DNA of 64,000 nt, taken from NCBI GenBank assembly GCA_036245525.1, contig BTPG01000001.1, forward strand, positions 182,015,250 through 182,079,249. The letters run 5' to 3'. Shown in pieces: positions 24,516 through 34,933 of the stretch. A program made the position numbers and the translations under genes. The DNA is from Semisulcospira habei (lineage: Eukaryota > Mollusca > Gastropoda > Semisulcospiridae). Positions within the stretch are counted from its first letter, which is position 1, and each line of letters opens with the position of its first letter. The notes under the pieces were generated by a model that had not been told where the DNA came from, did no database searches, and saw nothing but the letters and a program-made list of their open reading frames with translations.

Positions 24516-26728
24516 GACAGGTGCTCTCTCAAGAGAAGTCGTGCTGGGCAAACATGTCACCTGCCATTAAAGACCATCATTTAGGTGGCTGTAGTCACCT
24601 CATGGCTGTAGTCACCTAATGGCTGTATTCGCCTAATGGCTGTAGTCAAATAATGGCTGTAGCCACCTAAAGGCTATAGTCACCTAACGGCTGTAGTCAC
24701 TTAATGGCTGTAGTCACTTAACGGCTGTAGTCACTTAACGGCTGTAGTCACCTAACAGTTGTAGTCACCTAACGGCTGTAGTCACCTAATGGCTGTAGCC
24801 ACCTAACGGCTGTAGTCACTTATTGGCTGTAGTCACATAATGGCTGTAGCCACCTACTGGCTGTAGTCACCTACTGGCTGTAGTCACCTAACGGCTGTAG
24901 TCACCTAACGGCTGTAGTCACCTAACGGCTGTAGCCACCTAACGGCTGTAGTCACCTAATGGCTGTAGTCACCTAATGGCTGTAGCCACCTACTGGCTGT
25001 AGTCACCTACTGGCTGTAGTCACCTAATGGCTGTAGGCACCTTACGGCTGTAGTCACCTAATGGCTGTAGTCACCTAATGGCTGCAGTCGCCTAATGGCT
25101 GTAGCCACCTAACGGCTGTAGTCACCTCATGGTTCTAGTCACCTAACGGCTGCAGTTGCCTAATGACTGTAGCCACCTAACGGCTGTAGCCACCTAATGG
25201 TTGTAGTCACCTAATGGCTGTAGTCACCTAACGGCTGCAGTTGCCTAATGGCTGTAGCCACCTAACGGCTGTAGCCACCTAATGGCTGTAGTCACCTAAA
25301 GGCTTTAGCCACCTAATGGCTGTAGTCAACTAATTGCTGTAGTAACTTAATGGCTGTAGTCACCTCATGGCTATAGTAACTTAATGGCTGTAGTCACCTC
25401 ATGGCTGTAGTCACCTAATGGCTGTAGTCACCTCATGGCTGTAGTGACCTAATAGCTGCAGTCACCTAACGGCTGTCATCACCTAATGGCTGTGGTCACC
25501 AAACAGCTGTAGTCACCTCATGGCTGTAGTCATCTCATGGCTGAAGTCACCTAACCACTGTGGTCACCTGACAGCTGTAGTCACCTAATGGCTGTAGACA
25601 CCTAACGGCTGTAGTCACCTCATGCTTGTAGCCACCTAATGGCTGTAGTCACCTAACAGCTGTAGTCACCTCAGGGCTGTAGCCACCTAACGGCTGTAGT
25701 CACCTAACAGCTGTAGTCACCTCATGGCTGTAGCCACCTAACGGCTGTAGTCACCTCATGGCTGTAGCCACCTAACGGCTGTAGTCACCTCATGGCTGTA
25801 GCCACCTAACGGCTGTAGTCACCTCATGCTTGTAGCCACCTAATGGCTGTAGTCACCTCATGGCTGTAGTCACCTAACGGCTGTAGTCACCTAATGGTTG
25901 TAGTCACCTAATGGCTGTAGTCACCTCATGCTTGTAGCCACCTAATGGCTGCAGTCACCTCATGGCTGTAGTCACTCATAGGTGTAGTGACCTAACGGCT
26001 GTAGTGACCTAACGGCTGTAGTCACCTAAATGCTGTAGTCACCTGATGGCTGTAGTCACCTAACGGCTGTAGTCACCTCATGGCTGTAGTCACTCATGGC
26101 TGTAGTCACCTAATGGCTGTAGTCACCTAATGGCTGTAGCCATCTAATGGCTGTAGTCACCTCATGGCTGTAGTCACCTAACAGCTGTAGTCACCTCATG
26201 GCTGTAGTCACCTAATAACTGTAGACACCTCATGGCTGTAGCCACCTAACGGCTGTAGTCACCTCATGATTCTAGCCACCTGATGGCTGTAGTCACCTAA
26301 CAGCTGTCGTCACCTCATGGTTGTAGTCACCTAACAGCTGTAGTCACCTAACGGCTGTAGTTACCTCATGGTTGTAGTCACCTAATGGCTGTAACCTAAC
26401 AGCTGTAGTCACCTCATGGCTGTAGTCACCTAATAACTGTAGTCACCTAACGGCTGTAGCCACCTAACGGCTGTAGTCACCTCATGGCTGTAGTCACTCA
26501 TGGCTGTAGTCACCTAATGGCTGTAGTCACCTAGGGACTGATGTATGGACAGAGACTAGAGCCTAAGTCCGAAACTATCTTCATACGCCTGAGACTAACA
26601 TGTTAGTAAGACATGCATGAACTGAGACTAGGCCAAGTCTGAAACTATCTCAGGGACTAAACAGCCCAGATTTAAGCCCACGATTTACTAGGTGAAAAGC
26701 GTCTAGTCTCTGACTAAAGCGAATCAAA

Positions 26729-26870
26729 ATGGCAGCCGCTGTCTATATGATGTTTCTATCTCGAAGAAATCTACGCCAAAATCGAGTATTTAGAGACCGT
26801 CGACATACACTAGATGAGTTTGATGATACGAAGCTTCACAAAAAGTTTCTTTTCAAGTGCCGTGAAATTT
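26729..26870 (+). pseudogene. Harbinger transposase, N-terminal fragment
   Basis: The reading frame starts MAAAVYMMFLSRRNLRQNR and contains VFRDRRHTLDEFDDTKL and FLFKCREI. This matches the usual start of Harbinger transposases (a basic segment, then F-R-[DP]-R-x-x-x-L-D, then acidic residues and a basic helix). The catalytic DDE region is missing. After about 47 residues the sequence changes to an L2-like 3' tail. The copy cannot make an active enzyme. Confidence 0.65.
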
Positions 26871-26899
26871 ATCTTTCTTGTACTTTTTGTTCTGTGATT

Positions 26900-26995
26900 T
26901 TTGATCTTGTAAAGCGCTTAGAGCACCATTCATTTGGAGGTCAAGCCCTATATAAATGTACAATATTATTATTATTAATATTATTAAAACCAAAA
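26900..26995 (+). mobile_element. L2-type 3' tail nested in the Harbinger element
   Basis: CTTGTAAAGCGCTTAGAGCA and CCCTATATAAATG followed by an ATT/TTA-rich tail match the conserved 3' end also seen at the L2 copies ending near 31908, 36942 and 60584. It is either a 5'-truncated L2 insertion or the tail of an L2-dependent SINE. Confidence 0.65.
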
Positions 26996-29900
26996 TCGAT
27001 GAGTACAGTTTACAGGCAGAGTGAAGATGGAAGAAAGTGGCTGTCAAAACACGTGCAGGGCGAAAACTGTTCCCAGCGCGCATGCTCAGTGGCATTTGGA
27101 ACTGGATTTTCCCAAGTTAAAAATAGCATTTGACACAAGTCGCGGACTAACCATATCTAGTCTTGGACTTGATAGTCTGACTCAAGTCTCAGTTCATGCA
27201 TCGGAAATGTATGCCTCAGTTAGTCCCTACGTAACAAGTTTCCGACTAGGGCTACGTCGGGGACTTGTCTAGTCTCTGTCCATACATCAGACCCCTAATG
27301 GTTGTAGTCACCTAACAGCTGTAGTCACCTCATGGCTGTAGTCACCTAATAACTGTAGCCACCTAACGGCTGTAGCTACCTAACGGCTGTAGTCACGTCA
27401 TGGCTGTAGCCACCTAACAGCTGTAGTCACCTCATGCTTCTAGCCACCTAATGGCTGTAGTCACCTAACAGCTGTAGTCCCCTCATGGCTGTGGTCACCT
27501 AACGGCTGTAGTCACCTCATGGCTGTAGTCACCTAATGGCTGTAGTCACCTCATGGCTGTAGTCACTCATGGCTGTAGTCACCTCATGGCTGTAAGTCAC
27601 TCATGGCTGTAGTTACCTAATGGCTGTAGTCACCTAACGGCTGTAGTCACCTAATGGCTGTAGTCACTTAACGGTTGTAATCACCTAACAATTGTAGTCA
27701 CCTAACGGCTGTAGTCACCTAATGGCTGTAGTCACTTAATGGCTGTAGTCGCCTAACAGTTGTAGTTACCTAATGGCTGTAGTCACCTAATGGCTGTAGG
27801 CACCTTACGGCTGTAGCCACCTAATGGCTATAGTCACCTAATGGTTGTAGCCACCTACTGGCTGTAGTCACCTACTGGCTGTAGTCACCTAACGGCTGTA
27901 GTCACCTAACGGCTGTAGGCACCTTATGGCTGTAGTCACCTAATGGCTGTAGTCACCTAATGGCTGCAGTCGCCTAATGGCTGTAGCCACCAAATGGCTG
28001 TAGTCACCTAACGGCTGCAGTCGCCTAATGGCTGTAGCCACCTAATGGCTGTAGTCACCTAACGGCTGCAGTTGCCTAACGGCTGTAGCCACCTAATGGC
28101 TCTAGCCACCTAACGGCTGTAGCCACCTAATGGCTGTAGTCACATAGAGGCTTTAGCCACCTAATGGCTGTAGTCAACTAATTGCTGTAGTAACTTAATG
28201 GCTGTAGTCACCTCATGGCTATAGTAACTTAATGGCTGTAGTCACCTCATGGCTGTAGTCACCTCATGGCTGTAGTCACCTAATGGCTGTAGTCACCTCA
28301 TGGCTGTAGTGACCTAATAGCTGCAGTCACCTAACGGCTGTCATCACCTAATGGCTGTAGTCATCTAATAGCTGTAGAGTCACCTCATGGCTGTAGTCAT
28401 CTCATGGATGAAGTCACCTAACCGCTGTGGTCACCTGACAGCTGTAGTCACCTAATGGCTGTAGCCACCTAACGGCTGTAGTCAACTCATGCTTGTAGCC
28501 ACCTAATGGCTGTAGTCACCTAACAGCTGTAGTCACCTCATGGCTATAGTCACCTAATGGCTGTAGTCATCTAATGGCTGCAGTCACCTCATGTCTGTAG
28601 TCACTCATGGCTGTAGTCACCTAATGGCTGTAGTTACCTAACGGCTGTAGTCACCTAAATGCTATAGTCACCTCATGGCTGTAGTCACTCATGGCTGTAG
28701 TCACCTAATGGCTGTAGTCACCTCAAGGCTGTAGCCATCTAATGGCTGTAGTCACCTCATGGCTGTAGTCACCTAACAGCTGTAGTCACCTCATGGCTGA
28801 AGTCACCTAATAACTGTAGTCACCTCATGGCTGTAGCCACCTAACGGCTGTAGTCACCTCATGCTTCTAACCACCTGATGGCTGTAGTCACCTAACAGCT
28901 GTAGTCACCTCATGGCTGTAGTCACCTACTGGCTGTAGTCACCTAACAGCTGTCGTCACCTCATGGCTGTAGGCACCTAACAGCTGTAGTCACCTAATGG
29001 CTGTAGTCACCTAATGGCTGTAGTCACCTCATGGCTGTAGTCACCTAATAAGTGTAGTCACTTAACGGCTGTAGCCAACTAGCGGCTGTAGTCACCTCAT
29101 GGCTGTAGTCACCTAATAACTGTAGTCACTTAACGGCTGTAGCCACCTAACGGCTGTAGTCACCTCATGGCTGTAGTCACTCATGGCTGTAGTCACCTAA
29201 TGGCTGTAGTCACCTAATGGCTGTAGTCACCTAATGGCTGCTGTAGTCACTCTTGGCTGTAGTCACCTAATGGCTGTAGTCACCTAACAGCTGTAGTCAC
29301 CTCATGGCTGTAGTCACCTAATAACTGTAGTCACCTAACGGCTGTAGCCACCTAACGGCTGTAGTCACCTCATGGCTGTAGCCACCTAACGGCTGTAGTC
29401 ACCTCATGCTTCTAGCCACCTAATGGCTGTAGTCACCTAACAGCTGTAGTCACCTCATGGCTGTGGTCACCTAATGGCTGCAGTCACCTCATGGCTGTAG
29501 TCACTCATGGCTGTAGTCACCTAATGGCTGTAGTCACCTCATGGCTGTAGTCACTCATGGCTGTAGTCACCTCATGGCTGTAGTTACCTAACGGCTGTAG
29601 TCACCTAACGGCTGTAGTCACCTCATGGCTGTAGTCACTCATGGCTGTAGTCATCTAATGGCTGTAGTCACCCCATGGCTGTAGTCACTCATGGCTGTAT
29701 GTAGTCACCTCATGGCTGTAGTTACCTAACGGCTGTAGTCACCTAATGGCTCTAGCCACCAAATGGTTGTAGTCACCTAACAGCTGTAGTCACCTAACGG
29801 CTGTAGTCACCTAATGGCTGTAGTCACCTCATGACTGAAGCTACCCAACAGCTGTAGTCACCTAACGGCTGTAGCCACCTAATGGTGTTACTCACCTAAT

Positions 29901-30293
29901 GGCTGTAGTCACCTAACTGCTGTTGTCACTTAACAACTGTAGTCACCTCATGGCTGTAGCTACCTAACGGCTGTAGTCACCTAAGGGCTGTAGTCACCTA
30001 ACAGCTGTAGTCACCTAAAGGCTCTAGCTGCCTAATGGCTGTAGTCACCTCATGGCTGTAGTCACCTACATGATGGTCTTCAATGACGGGTGAGTGGTCT
30101 CTTACAACAGACTGGTGGCTGCAAGTACAGGGAGGTAATAACTGTCACCATGCAGCTCATGTCTGATTACCGCAAATCACTTCTTTAGTGTCAGAGATAA
30201 TGGTTGGACAAAGAAATATGAACAGACAAACAGATAGGAATGGTCACACACGCAGACATGTATACAGCATAATACAACATACACAAGCCATAC

Positions 30294-30514
30294 CTGAGTT
30301 TCATCTGCAAATGTTTAAATGTGCCACTCAGAAGCAGAATGCTGCATGTCTGGCTGCGAAACCCTGTCAGCCCTGTGGATATGATGGCTGTTGCCCCCGG
30401 AGACAAATAGACATTTGACCCTGAGACACTGCCCCCCTGGTTCATGCCCTGGCCAGTGAAAAACTTCACGTTGTCTGCGGACAGAACTGTTGGCTGAATA
30501 TCTGCACTTGTCTC
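30294..30514 (-). CDS. Host gene, internal exon 6 of those found (73 codons plus 2 nt)
   Basis: Minus strand. There is a strong acceptor (CTCCTTTGGTTTTGCAG) and a donor CTCAG followed by GTATGG. It enters in phase 0 with ETSADIQPTVLSADNVKFF, continues through GQGMNQGGSVSGSNVYLSPG, and ends ...GTFKHLQMKL plus AG, which pairs with the first base of the next exon to give Ser. The sequence is free of low complexity and alternates hydrophobic and polar residues, consistent with beta structure. No motif is recognised. The flanking sequence up to 30799 has no other feature. Confidence 0.75.
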
Positions 30515-30799
30515 CTGCAAAACCAAAGGAGCTCGCTCAACATAACAAAATACTGTTCACTTTCAACTGAACTGAATGATGTCAACAAATGTTCACTTTC
30601 AAATAAACTGAATGGATGCAACGGAAAAGGGGAGACTGCTAAACAGGGGTCATGCTCGTGTTTTCAGTTCTGCTTTTGTTTACACACTAAGAAAAAATGT
30701 GCATGACACACATACAAAATGTGTGACACTTACTCTAATGAACGGTTATGCAAATACACCATAACGTGATGACCGAGGTGAAAAGCAAACAATACATAA
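30515..30799. other. Intron sequence without recognised features
   Basis: Unique-looking sequence with a short imperfect duplication (GTTCACTTTCAA at about 30554 and 30589). No gene or element is seen. Confidence 0.5.
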
Positions 30800-31908
30800 G
30801 GCGGAGTTCCACAGGGGTCCGTCCTGGGCCCGGTCCTTTTCACACTCTACACATCTCCCCTGTCCAACATCATCCAGTCTCACCACATACACCACCACCT
30901 CTACGCTGACGACTCACACCTACTAGACAAAGACAAACTCGACAACACTCAGTCACTACTGACTCGCACGGCTGACTGCTACGAAGATGTGAAAAACTAG
31001 ATGACAGCAAACAAGCTTAAACTGAACGACGACAAAACGGAAGCCATGCTGGTAGGCACTCGTCAGAAACTTTCCCAGCTCCCTCCCTCTCTCCATCTTC
31101 AACTCGACAGCACCCCCATCTCCCTCTCTGACTCGGCCAAAACCATCGGCGTTATCCTCGATTCCTCTCTTTCCATGACTAGCTTTCTTCTCCGCCATGG
31201 CCCAGGCATGCTATTTCCACCTCCTCCGCATCAGTCAGATAAAAAAAAAAACCTCACTACCGAAGCTGCCACCAAACTTGCTGTCTCTCTCATCCTATCG
31301 CGCATCGACTATTGCAACTCTCTCCTTTCCGGCCTCCCTCACTCCACCACTTTCACTCTCCAGCGCGTCCAGAACAATGCTGCCCGCCTCGTCCTCAGAA
31401 AGAAAAAATCTGACCACATCACTCCCCTGCTCAAACTCCTTCACTGGCTTCCCATCCCCTACACATCCAATACAAGATTCTGTCTCTCTGCTACAAATCC
31501 CTGAACAACTGAGCTCCTGCCTATCTCTCAAACTTACTTCTCCCCTACACTCCTCCCCGCTCCGCCTCCGACCCTCTCAGCCTCTACATCCCCCGGACCA
31601 AACTCAGCACTTTCGGACCCCGCTCCTTCTCTGTATACGGTCCATCCACCTGGAACACTCTCCCACTCTCTCTCCATCAGAAACACTCTCTCTCCTCTTT
31701 CCAGTCTGCCCTCAAAACTCACCTCTTTCAACAGTTCTAGCACTATATCACCACACCCCCCCACCCCAAGCTGACTGTTGTAATGTATTTCACTATTTGT
31801 GGTACATGAGTCATTGTCTAAAGCGTGCGCGAGTTGTGAGTGCGCGCTTAGAGTTATAATTATTATAAGATAAGCGCATTATAAATACCGTAATTATCAT
31901 TATTATTT
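30800..31908 (+). mobile_element. L2-type LINE, 5'-truncated copy
   Basis: Matches the longer L2 copy at 34934-36942, starting at its GGAGTTCCACAGGG...GTCCTGGGCCCGGTCC segment (RT motif B). It includes YADDS-type motif C coding (CTCTACGCTGACGACTC). The frame is broken by TAG near 30998, where the other copy has TGG, by an A-run at about 31241-31251 and by other indels. The 3' end is TAAGCGCATTATAAATACCG plus an ATT-rich tail. Non-functional. Confidence 0.9.
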
Positions 31909-32039
31909 TAAAAGTTACAAAACTCATGATGTTACAAAACAGGCCATTCCTGTCAGCTCTGGCTGTAAATGTTTTTACATTCGCTTTCTCTACCGATCCA
32001 CCCACCACCTGTACAAGTCACCATAGTGACTAAACTGTG

Positions 32040-32975
32040 TGTAGCTGATATGTCAATCTATCTATCTATCTATATCCTGTAGTCTTGCCGACCATTGGGG
32101 CACCACTCATGACTTGGCAACCAGCTCCCTCCATTCCTTTCTGTTCTCTGCCATTCTCAGCGTATCACCCAGCCCCAGTCCTGTCCACTCTGAGATATTG
32201 TCCTCCCATCTTTTCCTCCGTCTTTCTCTCCTTCGTCCTCCTTGCACAGTGCCTTGCAGGACTGTTTTGGCAAGCCCTGCTGAACGCGTGACATGCCCAT
32301 ACCACTTCAGTTTGCGTTTTTTCATAATGGCTAATAGGTCTTCATAGGGCCCGATGGCTTGCCTGATTCTGCTTCCCACTTCCTCATTCGTGATGTGATC
32401 TCTGTATGAAATGCCAAGCAGCCTTCGAAAACATCTCATTTCAGTGGCTTGTATCCTCCTTTCAAGGTCTGCTGTGAGGGTCCATGACTCATAGTCATAC
32501 AAGAATACTGAGCTGATTAAGGAGCGCATCAGTCTGATCTTGGAGCAGAGTGTGATGTTTCTGTCTTTTCATATGGTCTTCAATCTTGTCAGTGCTGTTG
32601 TTGTCTGCGCAATCCTGGACAGTATTTCTGGTTTTGATCCCTCATCTGTCACAATGGCTCCTAAGTATTTGAATTTATTAACGGTTTCCAGTTTTTGGCT
32701 TCCAATCATGACGACAGTGCCAATACCACTGGTGTTATTTGTCATCAGTTTGGTCTTCTCTGCACTGATTTCCATCCCATACGCAATGGCTGTACTGTCC
32801 AGCTTTTCCACCAGCTGAGCTAGCTACTTCTCTGTTCCTGCAAGGCCATCAATGTCGTCTGCAAAGCGCAAGTTCGTGATTGTTCTGCCTCCAATACTGA
32901 CAGTTCCTTCATGATCTTTCAGAGCGTCTGTCATGAGTCTTTCCAGGAAGATGGTGAAATCACTGCAGATTTAAA
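32040..32975 (-). mobile_element. RTE-like LINE fragment, reverse transcriptase 3' part
   Basis: On the minus strand, coding segments include NLRFADDIDGLA (motif C, FADD), EISAEKTKLMTNN, KFKYLGAIVTDEGS, YESWTL-like DYESWTLTADLERR, RRLLGISYRDHITNEEV and KRRKLKWYGHVTRS. This set is typical of the abundant invertebrate RTE-like RT C-terminus. The frame is broken by an in-frame TAG near 32822 and a shift near 32540. The 3' tail is (GATA)n at about 32056-32076. It is 5'-truncated at about 32975. Confidence 0.85.
32107..32529 (-). pseudogene. RTE-like reverse transcriptase C-terminal ORF
   Basis: About 140 codons from a non-genuine ATG to a stop. They cover the region after the RT palm, including RCFRRLLGISYRDHITNEEV and a basic Arg-rich stretch (GGRRRERRRKRWEDN). 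In intact elements this is continuous with the RT palm encoded at 32569-32960; here a frameshift between 32530 and 32570 separates them. Confidence 0.8.
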
Positions 32976-33127
32976 ACAAGGCCTCAATTCCAAGATGCTT
33001 GCATTTACGCAGCTAGACACCTCCCCAAAATATGTAAGGCCTCCCAAATATGCAGGATTTAAGCCAACCTATTCACACCCCTGGCGATAAGATCCAAAAG
33101 ACAAGGTTAAATAGTAGGTAGGAAAAG

Positions 33128-33300
33128 ATGAAAGTAAAGTTGCACGTCTGAACAGTCACTATACATAAGGTGAAAGTAAAGTTGCACGTCTCAACAGTCA
33201 CTATAAATAAGATGAAAGTAAAGTTGCATTTCTCAACAGTCACTATAAATAAGATGAAAGTAAAGTTGCATTTCTCAACAGTCACTATAAAAAAATACAA
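33128..33300. repeat. 42-bp minisatellite, 4 copies
   Basis: Units contain GATGAAAGTAAAGTTGCA, TCTCAACAGTCACTATAA. 42 bp is divisible by three, so the minus strand gives a repetitive ORF (CNFTF/IVTVE) that I do not consider a gene. Confidence 0.9.
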
Positions 33301-33307
33301 TAACAGT

Positions 33308-33700
33308 TCCAGATAAGCTATAATCATCAGCTCCGTAAGGCTTGCAGTTCCACACCACCACTGCTTCTAGTTCTAATATTTACATTGATTCAATATAAGC
33401 TACAATCTTCAGCTCCGTAAGGCTTGCAGTTCCACGCCACCACTGCTTCTGATATTACATTGATTCAACATAAGCTATAATCTTCAGCTCCGTCAGGCTT
33501 GCAGTTCCACGCCACCACTGCTACTGATATTTACATTGATCCAATATAAGCTATAATCCTTAGCTCTGTAAGGCTTGCAGTTCCATGCCACCACTGCTTC
33601 TGATATTTACATTGATCCAATATAAGCTATAATCCTTAGCTCCATAAGGCTTGCAGTTCCATGCCACCACTGACTGCTTCTGATATTTACATTGATTCAA
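33308..33700. repeat. Minisatellite of about 75-80 bp, 5 copies
   Basis: Units contain AAGCTATAATCTTCAGCTCC, GTAAGGCTTGCAGTTCCAC and CTGATATTTACATTGATTC. Unit lengths vary slightly. It ends at a type-C hairpin region (33750). Confidence 0.9.
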
Positions 33701-33749
33701 TGCCACAGAGCCCAGCCATCAAAGGATGATGTCAACAAAGTGCTATCAG

Positions 33750-33824
33750 CAAGAAGCATAGATCCTCATGAGTCCTTTTCCCCTGCAACTGTAAGGGCTC
33801 ATGAGGATCCATGTCTCTTGCACT
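33750..33824. mobile_element. Type-C hairpin
   Basis: Left arm AGCAAGAAGCATAGATCCTC ATGAG, then a short loop, then right arm CTCATGAGGATCCATGTCTC TTGCA. Same family as the hairpins at 11747, 45448, 45957 and 61780. Confidence 0.7.
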
Positions 33825-33865
33825 TGGACTGTTTTCACTTTTTCTCAGTACAAATAACGCTGACC

Positions 33866-34350
33866 ACTACAGCAGGAGATAGATTAACCATGCATCGTTT
33901 TTCCCAGTTAGATAATCTTGATGTACACTACAGCAGGAGATAGATTAATCATGCATCGTTTTCCCAGTTAGATAATCTTGATGTACACTACAGCAGGAGA
34001 TAGATTAACCATGCATCGTTTTCCCAGTTAGATAATCTTGATGTACACTACAGCAGGAGATAGATGAACCATGCATCGTTTTCCCAGTTAGATAATCTTG
34101 ATGTACACTACAGCAGGAGATAGATTAACCATGCATCGTTTTCCCAGTTAGATAATCTTGATGTACACTACAGCAGGAGATAGATTAACCATGCATCACT
34201 TTCTCAGTTAGATAATCTTGATGTACACTACAGCAGGAGATAGATTAACCATGCATCGCTTTCCCAGTTAGATAATCTTGATGTACACTACAGCAGGAGA
34301 TAGATTAATCATGCATCACTTTTCTAGTTTGATAATCTTGATGTACATGC
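33866..34350. repeat. 60-bp minisatellite, 8 copies, resembling a fold-back end
   Basis: Units are exactly 60 bp over most of the array and contain CACTACAGCAGGAGATAGAT, then CATGCATCGTTTTCCCAG. The first stretch closely matches the end of the type-A fold-backs (CACTACAGCTGGAGATGGGT ... CCATG), so the unit probably came from a piece of such an element plus neighbouring sequence. Confidence 0.9.
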
Positions 34351-34430
34351 AGCGTTTTGAGCCTTTTTGCAGGGATACTGCACTATATAAAAACTATTTA
34401 TTACTTTTATTATTATTATTATTATTATTA

Positions 34431-34600
34431 TGAATTCAAGGGTAGTGCAGATTAGCTTGATGCCATCAGTTTCAAAGCTAATCTGGCACTACCCTTGAAT
34501 TATCATTGTTGACCCATCTCCTGCAACCAGTACACATGTGCAGTCAGTGACACCTCCAAAATGTAGGAAATGTGCCACTGGTATTAAATAGGTTAAACCT
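34431..34600. mobile_element. TTAA fold-back element, type A, copy 5 (left end lost)
   Basis: Starts within the left arm (GAATTCAAGGGTAGTGCAG) after an (ATT)n tract, followed by the complete right arm and outer part (CATCTCCTGCAACCAGTACA, CACCTCCAAAATGTAGG). The left terminus is missing. Confidence 0.7.
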
Positions 34601-34690
34601 GCCTTGCACAGGGGTACGACAGCAGATGACTGACCCGCAAGAAGGCGATCATGTGCTTGGTCTGTCCACATGTTTTGCCCTGGTATTACC
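34601..34690 (-). pseudogene. Duplicated 3' end of host exon 5 with its donor site
   Basis: Positions 34629-34676 match 45 of 48 bases of the exon 36952-37080 donor end (complement of ATGACTGACC..AAGAAGGCGA through GTCTGTCCACATGT). It retains a GTCAGT donor and intron sequence (CATCTGCTGTCG). On its other side it diverges after about 41 exon bases, so it lacks the acceptor and 5' part of the exon. It cannot function as a full exon. The intron part also matches 34913-34933, to the left of the L2 insertion. Confidence 0.75.
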
Positions 34691-34903
34691 CCATTCAACC
34701 TTGACACACTACAGCTGGAGATGGGTCGACCATGATAATTCAAGGGTAGAGGCAGATTAGCTTGATGCTATCAGGTGCCAAGCTAATCTGGCACTGCCCT
34801 TGAATTATCATGGTCGATCCATCTCCTGCAACAGATGCATAGTCGTTAGATGACGCCTCCAAAATCTGGGAAATAAGTGCCCCGGGCTAAATGAGTTAAA
34901 CAG
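34690..34903. mobile_element. TTAA fold-back element, type A, copy 6
   Basis: The left outer part is CATTCAACCTTGACACACTA. Inner arms are CATGATAATTCAAGGGTAG and the complement to ATCCATCTCCTGCAACAG. The right outer part is CCTCCAAAATCTGGGAAATA and GGGCTAAATGAGTTAA. It sits between the duplicated exon piece and the flank of the L2 copy. Confidence 0.8.
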
Positions 34904-34933
34904 GCTAAACCTGCTTTGCACGACAACAGATGA

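Larger units (their letters stand above)
26534..27294. mobile_element. Harbinger-type DNA transposon, deleted, 761 bp
   Basis: Terminal inverted repeats read GGGACTGATGTATGGACAGA on the left, and on the right the complement with one mismatch (GGGTCTGATG...); the match extends to about 27 bp. A 3-bp CTA target duplication flanks it (26531-26533 and 27295-27297). It sits cleanly inside a 17-bp repeat unit, which proves insertion after array formation. Inside is a transposase N-terminus and a short nested L2 tail. Confidence 0.85.
24567..30085. repeat. 17-bp minisatellite flanked by inverted repeats, about 275 units
   Basis: The unit is 17 bp, GGCTGTAGTCACCTAAT with T/C and other substitutions (consensus CTGTAGTCACCTAAYGG). 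About 114 units lie left of a Harbinger insertion and about 163 to its right. Unlike the 63-bp satellite, it is heterogeneous and has indels (for example the CACTCATGG units). The whole array is bracketed by an inverted repeat: TTAAAGACCATCATTTAGGT at 24567-24586 and its complement CACCTACATGATGGTCTTCA at 30063-30082. That places the array in the loop of an ancestral fold-back. Confidence 0.95.

Noticed and set aside
24567..30085. CRISPR-like array of short repeats
   Set aside because: Units are contiguous with no unique spacers, and the context is eukaryotic. It is a 17-bp minisatellite.
32540..32818. Plus-strand hydrophobic ORF
   Set aside because: Antisense shadow of the RTE-like reverse transcriptase on the minus strand.
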